Source: Druceiella hillmani (Eukaryota; Arthropoda; Insecta; Lepidoptera; Hepialidae). From it: DNA of 64,000 bases. The notes under the pieces were generated by a model. It searched no databases, was not told where the DNA came from, and saw nothing but the letters and a program-made list of their open reading frames with translations. Below, one piece after another: positions 37,820-49,310 of this stretch (position 1 is its first letter; each line of letters starts with the position of its first letter). Both the position numbers and the translations under genes were made by a program. The DNA lies in the NCBI GenBank assembly GCA_039881145.1, contig JAYKKI010000004.1, positions 48,346,001 to 48,410,000 on the forward strand, read 5' to 3'.

Positions 37820-38175
37820 GGAACATAAAACACATCCCTGCGCCACAGCAATAATCTATTTACCCCTCGCTCCATATCCGGTCCACGGGGAAAATGAACG
37901 TTGCTAACAAGCTCAGTCCGGTCGCCTAGTTGATTATTGTATTAATTGATATCGGTGACCAGACGCCGGTCACGTTTGTGAGGGAGCGGATGGTGACTAG
38001 ACGTGACAAGGGCGTGCCTAATTGGCCAACGCGCGGACGTAATGTCACTGCTTGCCATAAGTCAAGCGAGGCGGTGGTATGTGTGTACGTGACAAAAGTT
38101 ACTTGGCCAACGTACTTGTGTTGTAAATCTGAGCCAATATTGGCGAGGTGTTTACCGTGCTGTAATTATATAATA
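37820..38175. other. GC-richer island, possible regulatory DNA or exon
   Basis: A sharp rise in GC within very AT-rich flanks, with no repeat structure and no second copy in the window. It contains 'ggtgaccagacgccggtcac' (37963), which is partly palindromic, and 'attaattgatatcgg', with a homeodomain-type TAATTG core. An 84-residue plus-strand ORF covers 37930-38184, but I recognise no domain in it. A conserved non-coding element, promoter or short exon would all fit. Confidence 0.35.
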
Positions 38176-41100
38176 TTACCATAATTACATAATCAGCAAA
38201 ATATTCGCTACGAAAGTCACGACTCCGATCTGAACTAAGTTTATGTGAAAGTAACACGTCATTACATATTATGATGGTTATTCGAAATAATATTACCAAT
38301 AAAATTTATAACTTAAGTAAATAGTAAGTGATCTTATTTACTAAAAGTAGTTTTACAGTATTGGTTCCGTCGGAAAACAGCTTCCTTCCCAAATAACATT
38401 TTATAGTTTTTTTAAAGGCTTTTATTATCTATAGCTCAAATTGCCACTAAGACTCATCCATTGTTATGCTAGTACAATTGATAATAACACTATTTTTTTA
38501 TAAAAGTAACTATATTTTTGTAGCCTTAATGGAGGCGTTCAAATTCTGGTATTTGACCGCGAGAAAAAAAAGATTAAATTATTTGTTTTATTTCTCTTCT
38601 ATTTTTATTGTTATTTTAAATATTTAAAAATGAATATCCATATTTCGTTTGATAAAATGTATTCCAAACTGTCTTTAAATTGTATTACAATTATAAATTT
38701 TTATTTGGATGTATTATGTATTATTTCAAGATGGATTGAATTATATTTAATTTGAAAGTAATTACTGGCTATAAAAAATCCACATGTTAATTTTAAAAAC
38801 TACGAAGGTTGTGTGTTCGGCCTCAGGATATATGACCTTAATTCTAATTCATAACCTCCGCAATCGTGAGCTTACCTTTTTATTACAATTTTTAATAAAA
38901 ATCATAGCATATGAGATTGAATTGCATTTTATAGACTGGAATAGAACAGACAAAAAACTTTTAGCTTATTTATATTTATTCTCCTTTAATATCCATAAAT
39001 TTATACGAAAACATTGCTTTAGATATTGTTTTATATTTAGAATCACTGTAACTGTTAAAAAAAATAATTTGAAAATGATTTATACAAAAATCCTTTATTT
39101 AAAAAATAACTCCATTATCATTAACTTAATATTAACATTAACTCTACATGCAATGAAATTTTACGTTGTTTTCGTATCAATTAAATTTCACAAATACGTA
39201 TAAAAACTAGAGTATCAATAACATTACCACCTTAACACGTTCGTAGACCGTAATCTATGCTCCAGATTAAAATTAAAGGGAGGTCTAGCTAAATAAGGGA
39301 AAGAAAACCCGCAGTGTAAATCCTGACAGAAATAAATATTCAATAATAAAATATAAGAATATTGTCCTAACGTGACGCACGTCCACCGTGCCTAATAAGA
39401 GCTCGTGCATAACTCACTGTAAGGGTGGAGTTACTCTACAGAAGTTTCTTGGTAGGGTTAAGGAACGTCATTATTGAGTACATTTTCTTATTTTTTTATA
39501 TTTTCAGAGCAATTTACAAGGGTGTATTTGAGTGCTAAAAATATAATTTGGATACTATAAATCTATGTAATGCAAATCGTGTATACATGTAAATAGACTA
39601 AACAAAACCTATGAACAATGCTTTAAAAACATTATTTAATTAAATAAACTGAAACAAGAAAAAGATAAAAAGTTTAAATATAATGCGGATTTAAATTATA
39701 AATTATTGTTATTTACTTTTATGTTATTGCATTCTTTGTTTAATTATTGTTATTTATTTAATTAAACAAATAATGCAATAAAATAATCACAAAAAAATGA
39801 AATAAAAAAATTAAGTAAATGCGACTATATACGTCTCTAGCATACTTTTCTAAATATAAGTCATGACGTTCAATATTACAATTATTCCAAAATTTTTAAT
39901 AAAATAGTTATAAAGCGATTTATTTTTTGGTTTTAAAATACCTATATGCAGATTAAATAATTATCAAATCCAATAAAAAAATGAATCGTATTGAATGTCC
40001 CGTTCTCCGAATAATAATTGCAGCAATATCTCAAATGAGGAACAAGTATCCTTTTGATAGTTCCTTTTTACTGGTATTAATTAAAAAAGTACAAATATTG
40101 TAATTGCTTCAAAACCAGGTTCAAAAACAGAAAGTGAATGGTAATAATGTCCCACAAATTCTCAAACGAGAAGAAAGTAACGTTTTGGAAGTTCCTTTTT
40201 ATTTCTCATCAATCAAAAAAATGTAATATGTAATCTTTATCTGTTAATTTACGTGTATATACGTATGGACATATGTATATGTGCTTAAAGAGTTATAAAA
40301 TTTATATCGTATTATAAAATTGTTGAAATGAGTTTCCGTTTGACTTCGGTCTTTTTGTTTAATAATTCCCGGCAGCTCATATATTTCCACATTCGGATAA
40401 CCGTACTGTTCTCCAAATATTAGCACTTTAATTTGAATATAAATTTTAGAAAATTGTGAGGAAAATTTATAGAATTTATTGGATAAATTTTACGCTTTTT
40501 CTTTTAGTACATAGATGATAAGAAAATTACTAGCAAATTCGATACTAAGAGCGTATGCAAACCCCGCGCGTAAAATAGAATGGTGACTTTCGTGATGTAT
40601 CTTTGCTATAGTTATATTGTTTTAAAATTCCAATTCGAGTATTAAATTTTGATTACATGATTGTTTTGGTAAGGCAGCATTTCAGGTATTTAATTGTTCC
40701 CCAGGGTTTAGTTAGTTCAATAAATTAATTTTAATTTTGAAAAGTTTCATCTTTGTTTATGAGCTCGATACGATGAGAAATCACGTAAAAACAGGAAGGA
40801 CATATGATTTATGTGACAAATGTTTTTGATATATGTGGTATATGTTTTTCTATATCTCGATTTTTTAATTTTTTTGTTAAACATACAATTTTCATTATAA
40901 CATAGGTTTTTTTTGAAACTATGACTTGTGAATTAGAATATTTAATTTCGATGAAAGTTCTGTAAGATGAGTGTTGGACCAGCTCGCTCGTTTCGTCGTA
41001 TACAGAGTTGAGAGAAATCAAAGAAATTACACTGATTATGATACATTAAGGTAGGAATTATACTGCGAATACATTTTTGTTTGTATCATTTGCTTAAATG

Positions 41101-41217
41101 ATCTTACGATGAGACGCTCTCTATAAGCTTTAGCGATTACAAGGGGAAAATAATCTATACTATGGGAAAGTGAACACTGAGGTCAGTTTCATTAAATTTA
41201 TGTATAAAGCAATAAAA
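38176..41217. other. AT-rich unique DNA
   Basis: No gene recognised. The longest plus-strand ORF of the window's unique DNA outside transposons (139 residues, 38784-39203) is very rich in I, L, K, N and F and looks like chance translation. The stretch 39230-39480 has slightly more GC. Confidence 0.45.
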
Positions 41218-41535
41218 CATTATATTACCAGGTCAACTACCCACCAAAGCAACCCCTAATTATCGTAAATGCGTCAAGGACCTTAGGTAACAAGGATTAA
41301 TATAAGCCCCGGGGAAATAAGGACATAGACTGGCTCGAGAGGGGGCGTAAATCTGATGCGGTAAATTCACGCGATATTTCTTCACCCCGCGGTACATAAT
41401 TCACAGGGGCCACTCCGAGCAACACACCTCTGTCACTTGTGTGTGAGAAGTTTATTACTAAGATAAATTACTGCCGCTCGAATCAACTCTGCCGGCTGCG
41501 GCCCGAGATCATTGCGAGTGCTGTGTATCATATGA
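41218..41535. other. Second GC-richer island
   Basis: About 320 bases with clear GC elevation ('gccccggggaaat', 'ctggctcgagagggggcgta', 'ctgccggctgcggcccgag'). There is no long frame and no repeat copy elsewhere in the window. It ends abruptly at 'gtgctgtgtatcatatgagt'. As with 37820-38175, it may be a conserved element, but this cannot be decided from one genome. Confidence 0.35.
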
Positions 41536-41708
41536 GTAAATACACTGTTTTGGAAGAAATATTTGTAGCAACAAGTATTTTTTCATTCAGTTAAAATATT
41601 GCTTATAATATAATGGTTACAGTTAGACACTACGAGTATCATTGACTTAAACTTTTGAAATCTTGCAACTTCTCATAAATTTTTAACGTGAATACTACAA
41701 GAGGGAAT

Positions 41709-41903
41709 ATATTTATTTATTTATTTATCAACATTAATGTATCTTATTGACACATATGGTGGACTTATTGCTACAAGAACAATATCTTACATTATCGCTT
41801 GACGCGCAGCCGGGTATCGAACCCTGGTACCCGCGGTGCGCTGGGCCGCCAAAGGCCATATGCCTTGAGATCAACCCAACACACCACGGCGACGACTATG
41901 TAA
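41709..41903 (-). mobile_element. tRNA-derived SINE
   Basis: On the minus strand a tRNA-like head runs from about 41903. An A-box-like 'tggtgtgttggg' lies near 41893-41882 and a B box 'ggttcgatacc' at about 41825-41815, flanked by a short stem 'accagg..cccggct'. A non-tRNA body follows, then a tail of five TAAA-type repeats (41709-41728). This order (pol III promoter head, body, simple-repeat tail) defines SINEs. Clear target-site duplications were not found. The 68-residue plus-strand ORF here is an artefact. Confidence 0.75.
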
Positions 41904-42045
41904 ATATAATTCTTGGAAATGATATGTCTTGGAAACTGAAAAAAAACAAATAAGGGTTAACTGTTTATTGTCTAACTTTCAAACTGTTAGTGGCAAATAT
42001 AAAAAAATTAAATGATAGGTTATTTTTGATACGAATAAAACATAT

Positions 42046-42638
42046 GTCAAGCCTGAGTAGAAATTACACTACGAGGATTCCATACACGTTTAGACACTTA
42101 TAACCTGTTAAAGACATGCATTATTTATAATGAACTATTTACAAATATTAATTTTTCTCAAAATAAATATGTTGCTTGCTCAACATATACACATCACCTA
42201 GAATCATTACATACGCATCACCTAGAATCATTGCCATAGGTTTTCTATGACTAGTGCGCAGGCTTCTTAAAACCCTGTCTTTCCATAATTTTAGGCAGTA
42301 GGGGTAATAGGGGGGGAGGAGCATATATTTTTGCATATTTTTCAATATATCTCTAAAAACATAATATTTAAAATATTTTTAAAACCCTTACAACTAGCCC
42401 TTTAAAACGATACCTCGCGCTATATACGGGCTTTTAAATTTTTTTTCGGATACATATTTGCGCACCCCTAAAATTTCTATGCAAATCTTATTAAGAGTGA
42501 GACATATGTGCGAATTAATATGTTATGTTACTATGCAAGATATTAAAAAAAATGGCTCTCACAGACAGATAAACAGACACGTTGGTGATCTTAGAAGTAT
42601 TCCGTTTTTCTTTTTGAGGTGACCTTAAAAAGCAAGAA
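42046..42638 (-). repeat. Dispersed repeat, longest minus-strand copy
   Basis: Minus-strand copy running from 'ggtcacctcaaaaagaaaaa' (about 42630) through a 'tctgtctgtgag' phrase and 'gtatcgttttaaaggg' to 'tgtaatttctactcaggctt' (about 42055). Inside it, 'acgcatcacctagaatcatt' is a tandem duplicate of the preceding 'acacatcacctagaatcatt' (42189-42230). There is no coding capacity; the short ORFs are accidental. Confidence 0.65.
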
Positions 42639-43040
42639 ATTTTTGAAAACCCAATTTTTAAACTGTCTGTTAGGATTGAATGGTCTGAAGTGTAATGATC
42701 TCAGCTCACAGAAACGAAACAAAATAGTAGAATATTCCCCTTTTTTAATCTCTTTTCCAAAAAGGCGCAAGAAGTATTTCTACCGTGAGGCTTTTTTGCC
42801 TTTCTGCAAATTTTCCCGTAGACTAAAATAAAAAGCTGTTAACGCTTAGTTTAATTACAAATTTTTCTCTAGAGCGGCTCTCAATTTTATCCATTTCATC
42901 TTGTCTGGATGCCAAAATTAAAATGAAAATAGTTTAAATTTTTTTTCAAACGTAGCCAAAATGTGATGCATTAAAAGGGGATACTTTTAAAGGGTATACT
43001 TTTAAAGGGTCATTAGCAACCAAATTACTCCTAAATACAA
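42639..43040. other. Unique DNA before the mariner element
   Basis: No gene recognised. A small direct repeat, 'gatacttttaaaggg' followed by 'tatacttttaaaggg', occurs at about 42980-43013. Confidence 0.5.
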
Positions 43041-43375
43041 TATACCAAAGTGTCCACTTTATCAAGATATTTGTATTTTTATAAACTTTTCCGAAAATCT
43101 GGGTAGATATTTTTAAAAATTAATAAAAAACAAACAATGGAATTTCATTGTATTTACTTTTATTTTATAGTTTGTATCAGAATACGTAGTAAACAGTAAT
43201 TACATTTAAATAATTTGTACAATTGTTTTAATGAGAACTTTGTAACTCAACAATTTTTATAATGTGTGTGAAATTCTTGAAAAAATTTATTTATTTCTGT
43301 TAAAAGTCACGAATGTATATAGTCGGCGGAATATTTTAAAAACATCTATGTACTATTAGCTAACAAAATATTGAA
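43041..43375 (+). repeat. Left terminal inverted repeat of the mariner element
   Basis: Matches the reverse complement of 44970-45306 with small indels. The strongest blocks are 43091-43140 and 43185-43225. Similarity ends after 'attagctaacaaaatatt'. Confidence 0.85.
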
Positions 43376-43546
43376 CAAACTTAACTAATTTTGTGGAAGG
43401 GGGAAAATCATCTTCTTTTCTAAATTTAAAAAAGTTCTTTATTTGAACTTATTTATAAAAAATAAAATAATTAAAAGATGTATTTACAGTTGGTTTTCAA
43501 AATGTGAGCTTCTGTTTAGAATAAAGGTCCGCATTCTTTTCCTTAA

Positions 43547-44448
43547 TTAACTTTTTACTACAGAACTTGATAAATAGATTCTTATTTTATTTGCTGCATT
43601 TATTAGTCGGTCTCTGCTATCATTTATTGAAGGCACAGGCAATACGTCGTAATTCAAACTCTTCCTGTGTCTCCAGACATAGTAGTTCATCAGCGTCAGG
43701 TCTGAGAATCTTGCTGGCCAAGGGATGGGTCCTCCTCTGCCCATGCACCGATTGGAAAATACATTATCCAACCACTGTCTCACAGTAATTATAAAATGTG
43801 CGGAACATTCGTCATGTTGATAAAACATTCTCCGTCTTATTTCCAGAGGCAAGTCTTTAAATAGACCAAACACATCTTCTCTTAAAAACTGTTCGTACGC
43901 TTCTGCATTTAAATTTGGGGAAATAAAATATGGGCCAATTAAATTATAGTTTATTATTCTCATCCACACGTACAACGAAAAACGTCGTGTTGTGTAGTGT
44001 TGTCTCTTTGATCTGTTTTTGTTTGGGTTTTCTTATACTTGTAGGGCCTAGAAATAAACGTTGTGATAATTTGTAATGCCGTATTGGTCAAACTTCCACT
44101 CGTCTGTCCACAATAATTTTCTGAAAAACATGAGATCCTTTGCATCAGCATTTAGCATGAATCTACAGAAGTTTAACCGTTTGACAGGATCTCCTTCTTC
44201 GACTACGCGCCCGGACGTATAATGATATGGATACAATCCTGCAGTGTGAACAGTGAATCACACTTTCCATTGTGACATACCTAATTGGTTCGCCACAACA
44301 TTAGTAAATGTTGTGGGGTCTTCTTGAAAAAAAACGAAGAGTTTCTTCTTCTTCACGAGTTTCCGTCATAATATTGGTAAGAAAACATGATATCAGCGTC
44401 TTCCTCGTTAGAGTACTGATGTCGAAAATTATTTCCTTCTGCATCCAT
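43547..44448 (-). pseudogene. Broken Tc1/mariner-type DDE transposase
   Basis: The product would cut and join transposon ends. The start region (44448 onward) encodes 'MDAEGNNFRHQYSNEEDADI', typical of the N-terminus of an insect IS630/Tc1/mariner family. About 40-50 residues of the helix-turn-helix region are then missing. After a helix-turn-helix-like 'VVANQLGMSQ' segment come 'GLYPYHY', 'LLWTDEWKF' (first Asp), 'MFYQHDECSAHF' (second Asp) and 'GRGGPIPWPARFSDL' (third Asp, 36 residues after the second). All three acidic positions survive. Disruptions are a frame change after residue 31 or so, a frame change in the A8 run at 44327-44334, and in-frame stops at 44258-44260 (TGA), 44048-44050 (TAG) and 44033-44035 (TAA). 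Confidence 0.9.
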
Positions 44449-44969
44449 GACAGTCCTTTATTAGCGAAAAGTCGTCCATTACTATTACGTTCATTACTCA
44501 CAGTCCATTATACAAGCCGAGTCATTAAAGAATACAGAAACAGTCCAATATGAAAAGCTAAGTCAAATAATTCCGAAATAAAACTCAATGTGCATTTAAG
44601 ATACATCCGAGGATCACATAAATCCGTCAATTTGAGGAGACAAGCTTCTCGTCTTGTCTAATGATTAATAATGTCATAAATAAACACATGTATTAGTTTC
44701 CGGAACCTTTCTTGTTATTGTCAAACAAACAATAGCAGAAAACTAAAATTACTCCAAATGAAATAGCACTGCACTCTCGGAACATTTCTGATGAGTTTTA
44801 TGACACCAACATGCTATTTACAAACCTACGTTCATTTATTTCACCACTGGCATTTCTTTTGTCTAAATGTAAGTAATTGTTTAATAAAACTCCGAAGAGT
44901 TCTAAGAAATTTCCGACCTAGTTTCTTGTAAAAAGATTATTTCTTGAAATTGCGGTAGTATGGCGATTT

Positions 44970-45306
44970 TTATACCATATTGTATAGCTAATAATATGTA
45001 GATGTTTTTAAAATGTTCCGTCGATTATGTATATCAGTGATTTTTTGCAGAAATAAATCATTTTTGTTCGAGCATTTGACAAAAATTATAAAAATTTTTG
45101 ACTTACGAAGCTGTTATAAAAAATTGTAGAGAATATTTAAATATAATTACTGTTTACCACGTATTAGAATATGTGTGAACCAGGAAATAAATTGAAATAT
45201 GATAAAATTCCATTGTTTTTTTTTATAAATTTTTAAAAATATCTATCCAGATTTTCTCAAAAATGTATAAAAAACAATTATCTCGTTAACGGTCCACCCT
45301 TGTATA
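44970..45306 (-). repeat. Right terminal inverted repeat of the mariner element
   Basis: The inverted partner of 43041-43375. The AT microsatellite at 45323 starts 17 bases beyond its outer end. Confidence 0.85.
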
Positions 45307-45322
45307 ACGTAATCAAGGGTCA

Positions 45323-45323
45323 G

Positions 45324-45392
<69 letters not shown>
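45323..45392. repeat. (AT)n microsatellite, about 70 bp
   Basis: An AT run with one 'aaat' interruption near 45333, immediately outside the mariner element's right end. Confidence 0.95.
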
Positions 45393-45394
<2 letters not shown>

Positions 45395-48300
45395 CTCCGT
45401 GAATTATACGTGCACTTACCATGTTTTTGTAGTAACTAAGTAAAACATGAATATTTTGTTAACATATGAATGTATTCCATCATACCATTGCAAGTTTTAT
45501 AGTATTCATGTTGGTTTAGAACATATAATAACTCTTCGGAACATATGCGTAATGGATAATAAATATTTAAGTGAGGTGAGTCGAAGTGAGATGGATGCAT
45601 TTTAGATACACCTTCAAGCCATCGCAAATACAATATAATAATGTATAAACATATTTTAAACGACACACTGTAGTGTCTAAACAAGTTCAGCGACGTTTAT
45701 TGTTAATCACTGCTGATTGTCTGCTTTGACCCGTTTTATACGCTGGACCACAGAACAGTTCTGCACAGGATAAAAGCACAGCCCAAATAGATAATTAGAG
45801 TGAGAAGCGTATAAATTACATTGAGCAATTAGAACGTATTGTGGCCAGTGGATTAATGTGTGAGTGAAGAAATGTAAGAGCAATATTTCGCCATCGCGTT
45901 ACGACAAAATATGTGCATTCTATGCTGACAGTCTACAGTTGCAGGTACAGCAGATTGTAGTTTTATGTCACTCCACAGGCTAGACTGGATAGTTTCTACA
46001 TTGAGGTTACTCTATTCAATTTGTGATCTACACTAGGCGTCAATATTTGATTCCTTCCACATTTACCACAACCATCAGCTTTTCAAGAATATTGTATTTA
46101 CAATGTTCGAAAATACTGCAAGGAGCACTGAAGAAAAATTGTGGACAATCTAGTCATCACTCATTTCTTTTTAAAAAAATGCGCAACATTTGTGAATATG
46201 TGTTTCTATTTTTTATATTTTCACATTACATTTACGAAAATGCCAAACAACATTTAAAATTGACGTAATATTGAATCGGTCATCGAAAAATTCAAATCAC
46301 ATGCTTGTCAAATGTTTTAATTACAGTTTTAAGAGAAAAGCTTTAATAAAGCACTAAAATTAAAAATGCATGTCTATCTAACATCACGTTCAAATTTATA
46401 TTACTATTTGATGTAAGAATTTTGTTCCGTCACATCTATAGTGAAAGGCATCTTCGTTGCTGTTCGAATCATTACTCAAACACCAGAATATGCAATATTG
46501 AAAACTCTACATTCTATAAATTTACAATCATGAAACTGTAAGTATATGAACATATGATGAAAAATGGACATTTAGTTAAAGAAGCCAGTGTTACCGCTTA
46601 AAATTACATTTATTAAAATTTAAATGTTACCACTGTAATATGTAAAATTTACATGTTACCACTTAGTAATTAGGGGCAAATATGTTATAAATGTTGGGTG
46701 AAAATCATTTAAGTGACGAAACGAGATCGAATCAGATAATAATTCAGCTGGCTAATGTTGACCTGTGATAGAGACGGTCCGTTATTATATAATTTTCATA
46801 TACAAATTATTATTGACAGCTTTATTTGTCACACTATAGTTCAAGGGCTGTGTGTGAATTAACCCATTCCTGCGATCCTCATTTCACGGAGAAAAAAATA
46901 TTTTTGTTCTCAGATTCTTAACGGGAATATTTTAGTTCTTTAATGTTTGCTAACTATTTTCTCCGATTCTTGAATAAGAAGAATTGTGTAATATTACTTA
47001 TTTCTTATTTCCATATCTTCCAACTTTACGCTCTCTGATACAATGACAGAATGATGACCTAAAGTCTTATATACAATGATGCTATTATAATTTCCAATAT
47101 GTACAAATTAAAAGCATTTATTAAGAATGAAATAAATACCGCCATCTAGCGGAGAAACTTAAAATTACATATTTGTTTTATTTACTCAAACACAAAGAGA
47201 TGTCGATATCAATTGTATAATCTATTAATTATAAGTATTAATCTATTAATTAAGTAGTAGCAGAATTGCGTCTTGACAGTATCTATTGTAGATGTTCACT
47301 AAAACTCTAATGCGTAAAGCTGCTAAGTTTGAATAAACTCCGTCCAGGGGTTTTTGCATAACGCGTGCACAGATAAGACTGGATATTTAATGATTCGACT
47401 GCCTGATCAAAGTAAAACCAGCTAGCAGTGGAGGAATTTCTAGTAAAATATATTAAGTTTCTCCATCAGATCTAATTGATCTTTAACTCAATGAAATTTG
47501 CAATGAACTTATAATTTAAAATATACCTTTTTAGGAAAAAAACATTTAGTATACTGAAATAGAAGAAAAAATTAAACGTATGCATGCGCCGCCCAAGTTT
47601 TGTTACCTATAAATTATAAAATCTCATACGCGGAATAGCGAATATTAAATATCTTTGTAACCATGTTATTTATAACATAACACAACGATAAGATCAAAGG
47701 AAGAACCCAGAAAGAGAGAAATTTGAAATTATTATCATTGTAATGATTTTATTATATAAAGATCGTGTGACCTTGTGTACATTCAATACTGAGAATTACT
47801 TGTTAGTATTAAGTTTGAGGAATATATTTTATGAAATATACCTAAATTTATAATTATATTACAAAGAGAATTTCTTCGTGAGTTTTTTTAATATTAAGTG
47901 ATATTTCAAATTAATTTAATGATTTGGCAAGGAGGAACATTGTAATGATTAATAAAAATATTTTGTAAATATTGGATCCTAGCACTGGAAATGGACGATT
48001 TATAATTACTAAAAAATTAATTTACTTTTGGAATAAATAAAAATACTATGTTAGTCTTCATGGCACAATCTACACGTGTGATTACCTACGAAAAATCCAC
48101 ACCATGAAGATTGATTGAGTAGTCGGGACGTAGAAGAGCATGAAACAAACAAACACACGAACTAATTGTAGCATATGTGTTATTATCATAGCTAGTGTTT
48201 GTTTTTCATTACGCGGAGTTTATTGGTCCAGCAGATATTTCGATATCGTAATCACTAGTGAAATCGTGACTGGTCGGGATTTGATTTTCATTAAATGTTT

Positions 48301-48454
48301 ATTAACGACGCACGTCCTTTATTATGAATATAATCAAACTTTACCTAAATTCTTTCTTACGCAAGTTATAAGTTCGATTGTGTTCTTTTGAAAGTACATA
48401 CCCCCAAGCTTACATTACCCAATAATAAGCTATATTTTCATTTCAGAAAACAGG

Positions 48455-48456
<2 letters not shown>
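45393..48456. other. AT-rich unique DNA
   Basis: No gene recognised on either strand. The stretch 45670-46010 is slightly richer in GC ('ctggaccacagaacagttct', 'tgtcactccacaggctagac') but has no usable frame. 'ccgccatctagcgg' at about 47141 is a phrase often seen in arthropod dispersed repeats. Confidence 0.5.

Positions 48457-48532
<76 letters not shown>
48457..48532. repeat. (AT)n microsatellite, about 75 bp
   Basis: An uninterrupted AT dinucleotide run. The 71-residue minus-strand ORF over it is mostly Ile-Tyr repeats and is an artefact. Confidence 0.97.
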
Positions 48533-48534
<2 letters not shown>

Positions 48535-49084
48535 CAAAGCATTGAATCAACTTAGAAGAATGAGGAGAAAATGATAATGAGATATAAAGTAATAAATACA
48601 ATATATTTATTATCAGTATTATGAAAGGTTTATTGTCAATATTTTTTATCAAAAACATTTATTATCAACTTTCAATGTCTAAATTAAATATGAAGTTATT
48701 TACAATTACATAATACTTAATATTGTTTTAAATAAGGATATTAGATCATAATTTTTTTCTGGCATAAATTATACAAAATAAAAATAACTCCATCGATAAT
48801 CTGTAATTAATTTTATTGATTTTTATTTTACTTGCTCGCCCTTTACATTGTCCATTTCCACTACGCTTTTCCATCACATGTTTTCATGACCCTACGTAAA
48901 TTGAGTTACACCTTGCTACGCATAAAGTGGTTTCACTTCAAAAATTAAATAACCCTGCAAACCTTGCGTCAAACCGCCCTAAAGAGGACTCGTAAATTAA
49001 AAAAAACACTTGAATGCTGTACGCGAGCACAAAACCGCACTCACCGCCAAAGTATACTGCGCAAAACGCATAGATACGAAAAAC
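48533..49084. other. AT-rich unique DNA
   Basis: Nothing recognised. Composition becomes less AT-rich from about 48830. Confidence 0.5.
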
Positions 49085-49310
49085 GAACGGGAAGCTAGAG
49101 TGGAAGGAACGTTTAAAATGATTATATAATTCAATAAACGCATAACGTTTGCCTGAAAAGGCTCGGCGCCAACGAATCACGTGTCTACCGTAGTTACGTT
49201 ACCGAAGCTTTGAGCTTTTTATCGTATTACGTTACACAGAGGGCCTCCATGAAGGCTTTGACGGCGGCCCAAGTACGATCGTTTCGATCCATTTGTGTAC
49301 ATAGCTTTCC
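49085..49310 (+). repeat. Left copy of a long-range inverted repeat
   Basis: The block includes 'aaaatgattatataattcaa', 'gaatcacgtgtctaccgtag' and 'gctttgagctttttatcgta'. Its reverse complement lies at 59680-59950, 10.4 kb away, with the same order and small indels. It is GC-richer than its surroundings and centred on a CACGTG core. It has no transposon ends that I can see. It could be an old transposon family or a duplicated regulatory block. Confidence 0.75.

Larger units (their letters stand above)
43041..45306 (-). mobile_element. Tc1/mariner-type transposon with about 330-bp terminal inverted repeats
   Basis: The two ends are inverted copies of each other over about 330 bp. The left starts 'tataccaaagtgtccac' (43041); the right, read inward, starts 'tatacaagggtggacc' (45306). 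Both contain 'aaaatctggrtagatatttt', 'agtaaacagtaattayattt' and 'acattttaaaaacatcta'-type text at matching distances. A TA at each outer edge fits the TA target duplication of this superfamily. Between the repeats lies a minus-strand transposase pseudogene. At about 2.27 kb the element is near full length but dead. Confidence 0.88.

Noticed and set aside
38784..39203. 139-residue plus-strand ORF, among the longest in the window
   Set aside because: Composition is dominated by I, L, K, N and F as expected of AT-rich chance translation. No domain, no start context and no repeat or GC support.
41747..41953. 68-residue plus-strand ORF with a protein-like 'PGIEPWYPRCAGPP' stretch
   Set aside because: It is the antisense translation of the SINE's tRNA-like head.
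48443..48658. 71-residue minus-strand ORF
   Set aside because: Mostly Ile-Tyr repeats from the AT microsatellite.
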